Origin: Candidatus Multivorans thiocomprendens | Lineage (GTDB): Bacteria; Acidobacteriota; Thermoanaerobaculia; Multivoradales; Multivoraceae | Length of the DNA stretch: 36,780 nt | Assembly: GCA_027493375.1 (NCBI GenBank) | Contig: JAPVWO010000038.1 | Location: 1-36,780 of the forward strand | Reading direction: 5' to 3' | Shown here: piece by piece, positions 1-11,324 of the stretch | How positions within the stretch are numbered: the stretch's first letter is position 1 | Layout of the letters: the number at the start of each line of letters is the position of its first letter | Translations under genes and position numbers: made by a program | The notes under the pieces: model-generated | Seen by the model: only the letters and a program-made list of their open reading frames with translations | Told to the model about the DNA's origin: nothing | The model's database searches: none

Positions 1-267
1 ATCCTGCAGCAGCTCATCCAACGACATGATGGGTGGCGGCTTCACCGGCGGCCCTGCTCCCTTCATGGCCGGCGGCGTCAACAGGCCCTTGCGCACGGCA
101 TCGGCCAGCAGCGCGTCGGCAATGAAGGGACTGCGCTCTTCGCGCGGCGGCACGATCTCGGCGACTACGCGGTCTCTATCCGTAACCAGGATCGTCTCGC
201 CCGCTGCAGCCATTCGCACATACCGGCTGAGCCGGTTGTTCAGCGTCTTGAGTCCCACAGATCTCAT
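1..267 (-). CDS. Phd/YefM-type antitoxin, partial (cut by window start)
   Basis: Seen: a reverse-strand frame opens with ATG at 267 and stays open for 89 codons to the window edge. It begins MRSVGLKTLNNRLSRYVR and continues GETILVTDRDRVVAEIVPP, the N-terminal signature of Phd/YefM antitoxins (a short strand, a helix, then 'ILVTxRxxVVAEI'). Known: these proteins bind their own promoter through the N-terminal domain and neutralise a partner, usually a PIN/VapC or Doc toxin, through a disordered C-terminus. Here the Pro-rich tail followed by SLDELLQD fits such a toxin-binding region. The toxin would lie beyond the left edge, so it is not visible. The family call is fairly sure; the partner is unknown. 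Confidence 0.8.
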   Translation of the reverse strand, partial: MRSVGLKTLNNRLSRYVRMAAAGETILVTDRDRVVAEIVPPREERSPFIADALLADAVRKGLLTPPAMKGAGPPVKPPPIMSLDELLQD

Positions 268-1158
268 GGCGCAGAAATGTAGCTTCCGGTGGCCACCTTC
301 GTCAAGGTCAGGCCGCGTTAGCCTGACCGCATGGTCCGCCTGGAGTGCGTCCCGAACATCAGCGAGGGCCGGCGCCGCGATGTCATCGACGCCTGTGTGG
401 AGGCGGCTTCGACGCCCGGCGTGCGGGTGCTCGACGTGTCTTCGGACCCGGACCACAACCGGACGGTGTTGACGTTGCTGGGTGCGGGCGGCGATCTGGT
501 GCGGGCCGTGACGGCCTTGGCGGGAGCGGCGATCGAGCGCATAGACGTGGCCGGGCACTCCGGCGTGCACCCGTTTCTCGGCGCCCTCGACGTCGCTCCA
601 TTCGTGCCGCTGGAGGCGCAGCAAATGCCCGCGGCGGTCGACGCCGCGCTGCGCGCCGCGGACGAGTTGGCCGCGCTCGGCCTGCCGGTGTTTCTCTACG
701 GCGAGGCCGCCTCGAATGCAGGACGTGCCGCCCTTGCCGACCATCGCCGCGGCGGTCTCGCTCGGCTCGGCGAACGGATGGCGAGCGGCGAGTGGCCGCC
801 GGACCGCGGGCTGTCCCGGCCGCACACCACTGGTGGTGTCGTCTGTATTGGGGCGCGGAAGCCACTGGTCGCCTTCAACCTGCTGCTCGACACGGATCAA
901 CTCGTTGCGGCGAAACGGATCGCGTCGGCACTACGCGAATCTGGCGGCGGTTTGCCTGGCGTGCGCGCGCTCGGGTTCTTCCTGGAGAGCCGCCAACAGG
1001 CCCAGGTCAGCGTGAACCTGACCGACTGTGACCGGACGTCGCTGCTGGACGTGGTCCACCGTGCAGACGAACTGGCGGCGGCTGGCGTGCGTGTCGTCGA
1101 GACGGAACTCGTCGGGCTGGCGCCGCGCCGTGTCGTGCCGGAGGGCGGCGCTGAAGCG

Positions 1159-3281
<2,123 letters not shown>

Positions 3282-3285
<4 letters not shown>

Positions 3286-4130
3286 GATGTCCCGACCTCC
3301 TCCCCTATTCTCAGGGTTCCTCCGGTTCCCGACTCGTCCACGTCGATCCACTCGAGCGTTGCCGGCTCGCCGAGGATCCGCTCGGCCAGTCTGGCAAACC
3401 GTGGACCGGCGTCGGTGGCGAAGAGTCTCACACTCGCCGATTCGGGACCAGCGCCGTCCGTCCAGCCCCTGCCGCGGAGCGCCTGTTCCACCAGGGCGCC
3501 GGTCGACTCGGCCGAGTCGACGAGGGTGACCTCCGGGCCGCAGACCCGCTCCAGCACGCCGCGCAGCATCGGGTAGTGGGTGCAGCCGAGCAGCAGCGTG
3601 TCGATCCCCTCGGCCAGCAGCGGTTCGAGATACCGCGCCACGATCCGCCCGGTGATCTCGTCCTCCTCCCAGCCCTCCTCGACGAGCGGAACGAGCAGCG
3701 GGCAGGCCTGCTGACTGACGCGGAGCCGCGGGTCGAGGCGGCGGATCGCTTCTTCGTAGGCGCCCGACCGCACCGTCGACTCGGTGGCGATGACGCCGAC
3801 ATGCCGGCGCGCCGACGCCACCGCCGCCGAGGCGCCCGGCTCCAGCACGCCCCAGTGCGGCGCGCGCACGACCAGGTCGTCGAGCGCCATGGCGGAGGCC
3901 GTGTTGCAGGCCACGACCAGGGCGTCGACCCGCCGTCGCTCCAGGAAGTCGACGTTCGCCTGCGAGTAACGGAGCACGGTCCGCCGCGACTTCGTGCCGT
4001 AGGGCAGGCGGGCGGTGTCGCCGAGGTAGAGAATGGAGGCGCCGGGCAGCCGGCGCCGAAGCGCGGCGACCACGGTCAGGCCGCCGACGCCCGAGTCGAA
4101 GACGCCGATCAGAGGCTGCGCTCCGGGCAT
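3282..4130 (-). CDS. murI: Glutamate racemase
   Basis: A 282-aa glutamate racemase that supplies D-glutamate for peptidoglycan. The N-terminal [13 protein letters not shown] motif carries the first catalytic Asp, VVACNTASA holds the first catalytic Cys (C75), and [11 protein letters not shown] holds the second (C183). Full length for the family. It lies 3 bp downstream of the GerMN lipoprotein gene and overlaps the rph-mpl start by GTGA, so it is the middle of a minus-strand cell-wall operon. In the E. coli enzyme, and some others, UDP-MurNAc-L-Ala activates through an N-terminal extension. That extension is absent here. Confidence 0.95.
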
Positions 4131-4133
4131 CGC

Positions 4134-4766
4134 TCAGAGGTCCGCGGAAGGCTCCGCGTTCCGGTCGAGATCGGGCAGCAGCGGCCGGCTCGTGTCGACG
4201 TGGCCGGCGAAGGTCAGGCGCTGCTCGCCGTTCCACATCAGCACCACGCGCTCGATGCCCAGGTTGCTCGCGGTCAGGCTGTTCACCAGGCTGTAGACGG
4301 CGAGCAGTTCCTCGCGCAAGGCCATCGCCGGCCGCTCGAAGCGCAGCGCGGCGCCGGTCCGCGCCACGGTCAGGTCGACGTAGGCGACGCCGTTGACCAG
4401 GTCGAACGCCTGCAAGCCGACTTCGGGCGGCAGGACGGGGAACATCTCCTCGTCCGGATGCGGCGGGTCGTCGCCGGCGTGCGTCCGAGCGGTCGGACCG
4501 GGACCGTCGATCAGCGCCTGGACGATCACCGCCGCCGTCTCCTCAACGCTTCCCGCGGCCGGGATCGCGCGCGCCTCGCAGCGGAGCAGTCCGTCGGACG
4601 CCGGGAAGCAGAGGGTCGCGAAGAAGTCCTCGCCCTCCGCGACGAGTTCCACCTCGCCGTCGACCGCGCCGTCCACGTCGCCGTCGCCGCATGCCCCAAG
4701 CACCAAGAGCAGCACGGGCAGCATGAACCCGGCGAGGGACCAGAGGCTCGAACGCGGCCGCTTCAC
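4134..4766 (-). CDS. GerMN-domain lipoprotein
   Basis: A 210-aa predicted lipoprotein. The N-terminus has a basic start, a hydrophobic stretch ([11 protein letters not shown]) and a lipobox ending at Cys26 (LGAC), followed by an acidic spacer. Residues ~40-195 resemble the GerMN domain: '[16 protein letters not shown]', an acidic loop, '[14 protein letters not shown]', '[23 protein letters not shown]'. GerMN domains occur in spore germination protein GerM and in envelope lipoproteins of non-sporulating bacteria, and often neighbour amidase and murI genes. The precise role is unknown; a link to the adjacent amidase is inferred. The start is GTG at 4766, overlapping the amidase stop (GTGA). Confidence 0.8.
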   Translation of the reverse strand: MKRPRSSLWSLAGFMLPVLLLVLGACGDGDVDGAVDGEVELVAEGEDFFATLCFPASDGLLRCEARAIPAAGSVEETAAVIVQALIDGPGPTARTHAGDDPPHPDEEMFPVLPPEVGLQAFDLVNGVAYVDLTVARTGAALRFERPAMALREELLAVYSLVNSLTASNLGIERVVLMWNGEQRLTFAGHVDTSRPLLPDLDRNAEPSADL

Positions 4767-6517
4767 GATCGCGTCCCGTCGGCCGTCGTCTCCGCGGCGC
4801 CCGTCATGACGCCCCGGTAGAGCCGGATCGCCCGGCCGATCGCCTCGAACACCTCGCGGCCGCGCGGGCCGTCGAAGACCGGAGTCTTCTCGCCCTCGCT
4901 GTCCACGACCGCCTCGTACCCGAACTCGATCAGGACCGCCGGCATCGACGCTCCGGTCAGCACCCGCAGGGGCGCGCGCCGGAAGCCCCGATTCGGCAGG
5001 TCGAGCGCGTCGCCGACCTGGGTCTGGATCAGTCGGGCGAGCAGCGCGCTGCGCTCAAGCTGGCCGTCCTGCACCCGGTCCCAGGGTTCGAGCGGCGGGA
5101 TCACGACCGGAGGCTCTTCCTCCTCCGGTTCCGACTCCAGGTCGTCGAACACCTCGTCCTCGAAGGCCTCGGGCTCGGGTGCGTCCTCCCCGGCCTCGGA
5201 AGCCGGGTCGGCCTCCGGGTCCACTTCCAGGTTCGCTGCCGATTCAGCCTCCTCCGGTTCGAGCGACGCCGGAGGCGGATCGAGAACCCACGTCTGGAAC
5301 GCGCTTCCCGGCAGGAGCGCCTCGGCGCCGGTCACGTGCAGCGACACGAAGAGGTCGGCCTCGTACTGGTTGGCCAGAGACGTGCGATTCTCGAGCGTGA
5401 CCGTGCTGTCGCCGTTGCGGGTCAGCACCACGCGCGCCCCCAGCTCGGATTCCAGGTGCGACCCGAGCGCCTCGGCGATCCTGAGCGCGAGGTTCTTCTC
5501 GCTCTCGCCGAACGGCGCCCGGACGCCGTTGTCCGTCCCGCCATGGCCCGGATCGAGGACGATCCGGAACTCGCGCCGTTCCTCCTCCGGCCGCGACGTC
5601 GCGCGCGGCTGAAGTCCCGGCCGTCCCCGCGTGATGTCGAAGACGAGCTGGACCCGCGGGGGACGGCCCAGGAGGTACGGCTCGGACGCCTCGGCGAGAG
5701 GCGCCAGACCGATGTCGACCGAACGCTCACGCACTTCGGTCCAGCGCACGAGGGGATCGTTCAACCGCACCCGGCGGCGCGGCTCCAGGACCCCGCTCAG
5801 CAGCCGCAGCCGCACGCCCGCGCGGTAGCGATCGACCTGGAAGCGAGGCCGGTTGGAGAAGGTCACGACGAGCGTCGTGGCGCCGAGGTCGTGAACGCGG
5901 TCCACGTCCACGTCGAGGCGGCGCTCGCCCGTCCTGTCGACACGAAGCAGGCCCCGCCGCCGGTCGAAGTCGAAGCGGTAGCCGAGCGTCTCCGGATACG
6001 CCCGCGCCAGCGCGTCGACCGGCACGAACAGCTTGCGCGGCTCGATCGGCTCAGGGGGCAACTCGGGCTCTTCCTCTTCGGCATCCGCTTCCGACTCCGC
6101 CGCTTCCCCGTCGTCCTCCTCTTCTTCGTCGGGGTACACCGGTTCCGGCTCGATCCACGGCCTGATCGACAGGTTGTGGACCTCGCCGTCGACCGTCACC
6201 GTCCTGCTCAGGGGTCCGAGAACGACCTCCCGCCCCGCCACGCGCAGCGTGTGCGCCTCGCCGAGCGGTCCCCTCTCGAGGTCCCCTCCAAGCACCTCGA
6301 CCACGGGACCCAGCGCGACGAGTGGCCCGGAGGAAGAGCGGGCCCACGGCAGGGGCGCGGAGTCACGGCCGACGACGATCATCCCCTCCTCGTGGGAGAG
6401 GATCTCCGTCTCCGGCTCGTCGTCTCTCTGCGCCGAAGCCGGCGCGAGCGGCAGGAGCCCCAGGGCCACGGCCGGCAATCCTGAGGCACACCAGAAGATG
6501 CCGCGTCGGAGAGACAC
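4763..6517 (-). CDS. N-acetylmuramoyl-L-alanine amidase (Amidase_3) with acidic insert
   Basis: A 584-aa secreted zinc amidase that cleaves between MurNAc and the L-Ala of the stem peptide. A signal peptide covers residues 1-30 (cut after APASAQ). Residues ~35-310 include an AMIN-like beta-rich part with a Glu/Asp run at 122-160. The catalytic domain starts at FRIVLDPGHGGTDNG, with zinc/catalytic residues at H325, E340 (GESEKN), H394 (VSLHVTG) and E531 (VLIEFGYE). A second very acidic, low-complexity segment (~418-475) is inserted inside the catalytic domain between the last His and the last Glu motif. The start is GTG at 6517. It is first in the operon amidase-GerMN-murI-rph/mpl. Family call is firm; a cell-separation role is likely but not shown. 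Confidence 0.9.
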   Translation of the reverse strand: MSLRRGIFWCASGLPAVALGLLPLAPASAQRDDEPETEILSHEEGMIVVGRDSAPLPWARSSSGPLVALGPVVEVLGGDLERGPLGEAHTLRVAGREVVLGPLSRTVTVDGEVHNLSIRPWIEPEPVYPDEEEEDDGEAAESEADAEEEEPELPPEPIEPRKLFVPVDALARAYPETLGYRFDFDRRRGLLRVDRTGERRLDVDVDRVHDLGATTLVVTFSNRPRFQVDRYRAGVRLRLLSGVLEPRRRVRLNDPLVRWTEVRERSVDIGLAPLAEASEPYLLGRPPRVQLVFDITRGRPGLQPRATSRPEEERREFRIVLDPGHGGTDNGVRAPFGESEKNLALRIAEALGSHLESELGARVVLTRNGDSTVTLENRTSLANQYEADLFVSLHVTGAEALLPGSAFQTWVLDPPPASLEPEEAESAANLEVDPEADPASEAGEDAPEPEAFEDEVFDDLESEPEEEEPPVVIPPLEPWDRVQDGQLERSALLARLIQTQVGDALDLPNRGFRRAPLRVLTGASMPAVLIEFGYEAVVDSEGEKTPVFDGPRGREVFEAIGRAIRLYRGVMTGAAETTADGTRS

Positions 6518-6588
6518 TACGGCAACCTAACACCACCACGGGAAGCCCTGATTCCGGGCCCGCCGGGGCGAACCACCCATACGCGCGC

Positions 6589-6664
6589 TGGTAGCCCGTA
6601 CGGGATTCGAACCCGTGTTACTGGCGTGAGAGGCCAGCGTCCTAGACCCCTAGACGAACGGGCC
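6589..6664 (-). tRNA. tRNA-Glu (CTC)
   Basis: The reverse strand folds into a full cloverleaf. The acceptor stem starts GGCCCGT and pairs with ACGGGCT (G1:U72 wobble). The anticodon stem CTGGC/GCCAG encloses loop CTCTCAC with anticodon CTC, and the T arm is ACGGG-TTCGAAT-CCCGT. The discriminator A is followed by encoded CCA (6591-6589). It sits between the amidase gene and the secreted unknown protein. No integration signature is seen next to it. Confidence 0.96.
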
Positions 6665-6707
6665 ACGCGTGCGCAGGGCCGCGCAATTTAGCACAGCGTG
6701 CCCGTGG

Positions 6708-7595
6708 TCAGGGCGCCTCGGACGAAGCACTGCTGACGGCAACCTGCGTGTCAGGATTCAGGTCCTGATTGGGGTCGACGAAATGACCACCCGGGAAGCT
6801 GACCGAGACCGCCGGGGCGGACGTGTCGAGGCACAGAAGGTGGTTGTTGTCGTTGTCGCCCAGATCCGCGAGCGCCGCCGGGACGATCTCGTCAGTCGAG
6901 CCGTCCGGGCGCTTCACGGTCACGCGATAGAGGGCGCGCTCGGCGTCGCCAGCGTCGGCGCCATTCGGCAGTCGTACGCCTCCGGCCCAGGTCGCCCGGA
7001 CCACCTGTTGGATGCCTTCCGGACACGCCGACCCCCGGCTCTCCGTGGACCATCCGTCCTCGGGTACCACCTCCGCGAGCACGAGAGAGGGCCCGGCATC
7101 GAGCGGCGTGACGTTCGTCTCCGTTCCGCGGAAGTTCACCGGATCACCCGCTACTCCATCCGAGAACAGGTCACCGACAACGAGCACTCTCATCGGCGGG
7201 TCGCCGGCGGCGTCGCCGAACTCACCGATGAGGAGCACGGTCCTGAGTTCGCCTGGATCGCTGGCCGGCCGGAGGGTTGAACAGAGGGGAGTGTGTTCAG
7301 ACCCGGACCGCGTGACAATCCGGAAGTCCTCGGCCTGCAGGGTGTCCGCGTCCACGGTATGGGACAGCACGATCGGCATGCCGTCCTGCCCGGATGCGCC
7401 CTGGCAGAGGACGTTCGCCACGCCCGGCAAGGCGTTGTCCAACCCGAAAAAGGCCGACAGCGGGCGCGGCGTTTCGCCGTTCGCAGCCTGCGCGCCCGGC
7501 TCGGTCCGCGATGCGTTCTGCGCGACCGCGGCACCGGCTGCGGCAGCGAGCACTCCCGCGGCCATCGCGGCAATCAACAAGGATCGATCATTCAC
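6708..7595 (-). CDS. Secreted protein of unknown function
   Basis: A 295-aa protein with a clear signal peptide (LLIAAMAAGVLAAAAGAAVAQ, cut near residue 27). The mature part includes GLDNALPG, MPIVLSHTVDADTLQAEDF, TVLLIGEFGDAAGDPPMRVLVVGDL and a Cys-containing C-terminal half. I do not recognise a named domain. 'Predicted pole versus actual value' phrasing of this kind recurs in unnamed secreted proteins, but I cannot assign activity. The GTG start at 7595 is chosen because a GGAGAA Shine-Dalgarno lies 6 nt upstream and it puts the signal peptide at the very N-terminus. It is last in the minus-strand run after the sulfatase, 38 bp downstream. Confidence 0.75.
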   Translation of the reverse strand: MNDRSLLIAAMAAGVLAAAAGAAVAQNASRTEPGAQAANGETPRPLSAFFGLDNALPGVANVLCQGASGQDGMPIVLSHTVDADTLQAEDFRIVTRSGSEHTPLCSTLRPASDPGELRTVLLIGEFGDAAGDPPMRVLVVGDLFSDGVAGDPVNFRGTETNVTPLDAGPSLVLAEVVPEDGWSTESRGSACPEGIQQVVRATWAGGVRLPNGADAGDAERALYRVTVKRPDGSTDEIVPAALADLGDNDNNHLLCLDTSAPAVSVSFPGGHFVDPNQDLNPDTQVAVSSASSEAP

Positions 7596-7633
7596 TTCGG
7601 CTTCTCCCTGGATGTTCCGGCGAGACGTGGTCG

Positions 7634-9154
7634 TCACTCCGCGAGCCGCCACCTCTGCGGCGCCACGAAACCGTCACGACCCTCCCAAAAGATCGGCACA
7701 TGCTCCTCCGGCTGCAGGGCGCGAAACGCAAGCGCCTTCCCGGTCAGGCGCGCGGCGATCTTCGGGTGCTCGGCCGACAGGTCATTCTGCTCGCCGGGAT
7801 CGTCTCCGAGGTGAAAGAGCATGGTCTGCGATTCGGCGAGCGCCGCGCGGTCGAGCGGTTCGGGGCCGATGACGATCAGCTTCCAGTCGCCTTCCATCGC
7901 CATGAGCTGCTCGCGCTCGTTGCTCAACTGGGCGCACCAGGAGTAGAAGTCGCGGTCGCCGGCGACGTCGCCTCCTCGCAACGCCGGCAGGGCATCGCGG
8001 CCGTCCAGCCCGAGATCGGGACGGTCGGAGGCGGCCGCGGCCTCCATCAGCGTCGGCATGACGTCGAGATAGTTGAGCGGCGCGGCGATCGAACCGCCCC
8101 CGCTCACCCCGCCAGCGGGCCAGCGCGCCGCCGCCGCGACCCGGATGCCGCCTTCGAAGACGTTGCCCTTGGAACCGCGGAACGGCCGGTTGTCGCCGAT
8201 GCCGGTGTCGCCGCCGTTGTCCGAGAAGAACCACACCAGGGTGTCGTCCGCCACGCCGGCCTCGTCGAGGGCATCGAGGATGCGGCCGATGCCGGCGTCC
8301 ATCGCGTGGACCATCGCGCCGGTGATCCTGCGGTTGCGGAGACGGCCTTCCACGTCCTCAAGGCGCGCCCGGCTCATCGCGTGACCGCCGAACCACTCGT
8401 ACTTCTCCGGCGGCACGCCCGGACCGACGACCGCCTCGATCGGCACCGGCTCGAGGTCCGCATACTGCGGCAGATCCTCTTCCTTCGCCTGGAAGGGCGA
8501 GTGCGGCGCGTTGTACGGCACGAACAGGAAGAAGGGCGCGTCACCGCCGACGTGCTCGCGGACGAAGCGGACCGCGTGCTCGGAGATCAGATCGGTGCTG
8601 TAGCCCGGCTCGTCCACCGACTCCTCGTCGTGGAACCAGTCGACCTCGCCGTAGCGCTCGTGGGTGAAGTAGTCGAAGCCCCAGCCCAGGTGGCCGACGA
8701 AGCGCCTGAAGCCGCGCTCCAGGGGGTGGTACGCCCTGCGCGACAGACCCAGATGCCACTTGCCAACGAGTCCGCGCTGCTCGTAGCCCGCCTCGGCAAG
8801 CACCTCCGGGATGAGAGTCGCCTCGGGATCGAGACCGTAGTCGTGGTACCCCATGACGACGCCGCGCATCATGCCGTACCGGATCGGATGCCGGCCGGTC
8901 ATCAGGCCGGCGCGAGTCGGCGAGCAGATCGGCGCCACGTAGAAGCGATCGAGCCTGACGCCCTCCGCGGCGATGCGGTCGATGTGGGGGGTGGCGATGT
9001 CGCCACCGTTGAAGCTGACATCGCGCCAGCCGAGGTCGTCGGCGACGATGAGCACGACGTTGGGCGGTCGCTGCGCCCGCGGCGCCTCGACCTCCTCGCC
9101 CACCGCGCAGCCCACCAGGACGATGGCGGTGAGCAGGATTCCGTGCTTCGTCAT
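7634..9154 (-). CDS. Type I sulfatase, predicted lipoprotein
   Basis: A 506-aa formylglycine-type sulfatase that hydrolyses sulfate esters. The N-terminus is lipoprotein-like (ILLTAIVLVGC, Cys16). Family motifs include PNVVLIVADDLGW (metal-binding Asp pair), the FGly signature C77-S-P-T-R followed by AGLMTGRHP, VGKWHLG, and WFFSDNGGDTG with metal-binding Asp-Asn. A C-x-P-S/T-R core needs conversion of Cys to formylglycine by FGE or anSME. Neither maturase is in the window. The ATG at 9154 begins exactly at the lipoprotein signal. It is 32 bp downstream of hmgA, likely the same transcript. The substrate cannot be read from sequence. Confidence 0.92.
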   Translation of the reverse strand: MTKHGILLTAIVLVGCAVGEEVEAPRAQRPPNVVLIVADDLGWRDVSFNGGDIATPHIDRIAAEGVRLDRFYVAPICSPTRAGLMTGRHPIRYGMMRGVVMGYHDYGLDPEATLIPEVLAEAGYEQRGLVGKWHLGLSRRAYHPLERGFRRFVGHLGWGFDYFTHERYGEVDWFHDEESVDEPGYSTDLISEHAVRFVREHVGGDAPFFLFVPYNAPHSPFQAKEEDLPQYADLEPVPIEAVVGPGVPPEKYEWFGGHAMSRARLEDVEGRLRNRRITGAMVHAMDAGIGRILDALDEAGVADDTLVWFFSDNGGDTGIGDNRPFRGSKGNVFEGGIRVAAAARWPAGGVSGGGSIAAPLNYLDVMPTLMEAAAASDRPDLGLDGRDALPALRGGDVAGDRDFYSWCAQLSNEREQLMAMEGDWKLIVIGPEPLDRAALAESQTMLFHLGDDPGEQNDLSAEHPKIAARLTGKALAFRALQPEEHVPIFWEGRDGFVAPQRWRLAE

Positions 9155-9186
9155 CTCGCGCAGCCGGAACGAGCGTCCAGGCGCCG

Positions 9187-10533
9187 TCACTCGCCGTCGC
9201 CCGGATCGAAGCGCTTCTCGAGCCCGGTCCAGCAGTCCGTGTAGTCGTCCTGGAGCGGCGCCTCGCGGGCCGCGAACTCGGTCAGGTGCTGCGGGAAGCG
9301 GGTCTCGAACATGAAGCTCATCGTGTTCTCGAGCTTCTTCGGCGCGAGTTCGGCGGACGTCGCGGCCTCGAAGGCGTCGGCGTCGGGGCCGTGGGGCAGC
9401 ATCATGTTGTGCAGCGACAGGCCGCCCGGCACGAAGCCCTCCGGCTTGGCGTCGTAGATGCCGTAGATGTTGCCCATGAGCTCCGACATGATGTTCTTGT
9501 GGTACCAGGGCGGCCGGAAGGTGTGCTCGGCAACGCTCCAGCGATCGCGGAAGAGCACGAAGTCGATGTTGGCGGTACCGGGCACGCCCGACGGCGCGGT
9601 CAGGACCGTGAAGATCGACGGGTCGGGGTGGTCGAAGAGGATCGCGCCGACCGGCGCGAAGGCCTCCAGGTCGTACTTCGAGGGCGCGTAGTTGCCGTGC
9701 CAGGCGACGATGTCGAGCGGCGACTGCCCGATGTCCGACGCGTGGAAGCGGCCGCACCACTTGATCACCAGCCGTGACGGCACTTCGCGGTCCTCGAACG
9801 CCGCCACGGGGGTCTTGAAGTCGCGGGGGTTGGCGAGGCAGTTGGCGCCGATCGGCCCGCGGTCGGGCAGGCGGAACTTCGCGCCGTAGTTCTCGCACAC
9901 GAAGCCCCGGGCGGGGCCGTCCGCGACCTCCACGCGAAAGACCATGCCGCGGGGCAGGATCGCGATCTCCCGAGGCTCGAGGTCGATCCGCCCGAGTTCC
10001 GTCCAGAAGACGAGCCGGCCGTCCTGGGGAACAACGAGCATCTCCGAGTCGGCCGAGTAGAGATACTCGTCGACCATGCTCTCGGTGGCGAGGTAGACGT
10101 GGGCGGCCATCCCCACCTGGGTGTTCACGTCGCCGGCGGTCGTCATCGTCCGCATGCCGGTCAGGAAGGTCAGCGCCTCCGCCGTGTGGGGCACCGGGTC
10201 CCAGCGGTACTGACCGAGCGAGACAACGTCGTCGACGATGTGGGGCGCCGACCGCCAGTACGGCACGTCGATGCTCCGAAAGCGCGACGTGTGCCTGACC
10301 GAAGGGCGGATCCGGTAGCACCAGGTCCGCTCGTTCTCGCCCTGGGGCGCCGTGAACGGCGTCCCCGAGAGCTGCTCGGCATACAGGCCGTACGCGCAGC
10401 GCTGCGGGCTGTTCTGGCCCTGCGGCAGCGCGCCCGGCAGCGCTTCGGTCTCGAAGTCGTTGCCGAACCCGGGCATGTAGCCCGGTGTCGTCCCGCAGGG
10501 GGTTTCGGCCTGGACGATCCGGCGTCCCGTCAT
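9187..10533 (-). CDS. hmgA: Homogentisate 1,2-dioxygenase
   Basis: A 448-aa Fe(II) dioxygenase that opens the ring of homogentisate to maleylacetoacetate in tyrosine/phenylalanine breakdown. Typical blocks are [52 protein letters not shown] and, near the C-terminus, [16 protein letters not shown] followed by [14 protein letters not shown]. Length and order match the family. Its upstream neighbour is a GST-family protein, which could serve as the maleylacetoacetate isomerase. No fumarylacetoacetase or HPPD gene is in the window, so the pathway must be completed elsewhere. Confidence 0.96.
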   Translation of the reverse strand: MTGRRIVQAETPCGTTPGYMPGFGNDFETEALPGALPQGQNSPQRCAYGLYAEQLSGTPFTAPQGENERTWCYRIRPSVRHTSRFRSIDVPYWRSAPHIVDDVVSLGQYRWDPVPHTAEALTFLTGMRTMTTAGDVNTQVGMAAHVYLATESMVDEYLYSADSEMLVVPQDGRLVFWTELGRIDLEPREIAILPRGMVFRVEVADGPARGFVCENYGAKFRLPDRGPIGANCLANPRDFKTPVAAFEDREVPSRLVIKWCGRFHASDIGQSPLDIVAWHGNYAPSKYDLEAFAPVGAILFDHPDPSIFTVLTAPSGVPGTANIDFVLFRDRWSVAEHTFRPPWYHKNIMSELMGNIYGIYDAKPEGFVPGGLSLHNMMLPHGPDADAFEAATSAELAPKKLENTMSFMFETRFPQHLTEFAAREAPLQDDYTDCWTGLEKRFDPGDGE

Positions 10534-10590
10534 GGGTCGAGCGCTCTCTCTCGCCGTACTTCGGCTACAGGGATTCTAGCTACTCGCCGA

Positions 10591-11280
10591 TCAAGCCGCG
10601 CTCAGATCGATGGGCTCCTGCTTCACGATCTTCCGGCAGATCGTGAGGCAGGGCTGGAAGCTGTCCCGCCCCGCCAAGCGCTCGACGAGGCCGGCCACTC
10701 CGGGCCACCGCGAGGCGTCGAGCGGCCCGGCGACGAACTCGAACTGAGCGATCTGGCACGCGAGCGAGACGTCCGCGATGGTGAGCGCGTCGCCGACCAG
10801 GAACGGCCCGTCACCGACTTCGCCCTCGAGATAGTCCAGACGCCGCGGAAGCCGTTCCTCATACGTCTTCCTGGCCGTGTCCACGTCGGGCTCCTCGCCC
10901 ATGAACCGTTTGAACTGGATCGGGCGGAAGATCCCGAGGCCGATCGCCATCGCCAGTTCAGTGTCGCAGTACTCCTCCAGCCAGACCGCGCGGCCGCGCT
11001 CGTAGGGATCCGCCGGATAGAACGCGGGCTCCGGGAACTTCTGCTCGATGTAGGCGCAGATCGCGGATGAATCGGGAATCGTGCCCGCCGGGCCTTCCTC
11101 TCCGATCTCCGTATCGCGCAACACCGGAATGCGACGCGCCGGACTGATCTCCTTGAACCAGTCGGGCATCGGCATGATGTTGACGCTCTCGAGCTCGAAG
11201 GGCGCCCCCTTCTCACGCAACAGGGCATCCGCCTTCCGAACGAAGGGAGAGAGGTGGGCTCCGTAGAGGATCAGGCTCAT
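10591..11280 (-). CDS. Glutathione S-transferase family protein
   Basis: A 229-aa two-domain GST. Residues 1-85 are a thioredoxin-fold domain beginning MSLILYGAHLSPFVRKADALL, with the SPFVRK active-site turn and the cis-Pro motif RRIPVLRD, then PDSSAICAYIEQKFP for glutathione gamma-Glu binding. The helical C-terminal domain includes FLVGDALTIADVSLA (N-capping box). It lies 57 bp upstream of hmgA, which suggests a job in homogentisate catabolism as isomerase. It lacks an obvious zeta-class SSCSxR motif, so a general detoxification GST is equally possible. Confidence 0.88.
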   Translation of the reverse strand: MSLILYGAHLSPFVRKADALLREKGAPFELESVNIMPMPDWFKEISPARRIPVLRDTEIGEEGPAGTIPDSSAICAYIEQKFPEPAFYPADPYERGRAVWLEEYCDTELAMAIGLGIFRPIQFKRFMGEEPDVDTARKTYEERLPRRLDYLEGEVGDGPFLVGDALTIADVSLACQIAQFEFVAGPLDASRWPGVAGLVERLAGRDSFQPCLTICRKIVKQEPIDLSAA

Positions 11281-11324
11281 CTTGACTGTCCGATGTCGAG
11301 TCGGAGGTGGCGAGTCCGGCGGCG

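Noticed and set aside
6589..6664. tRNA-Glu as the attachment site of the island
   Set aside because: The island begins over 8 kb away and no duplicated tRNA 3' end was seen near 16 or 33 kb.
7394..9244. 616-codon + frame opposite the sulfatase
   Set aside because: Shadow of the sulfatase gene; no domain, biased residues.
7634..10321. 895-codon frame joining the sulfatase with out-of-frame hmgA sequence
   Set aside because: The N-terminal ~389 codons are hmgA in a wrong frame; the sulfatase starts at ATG 9154 with a lipoprotein signal.
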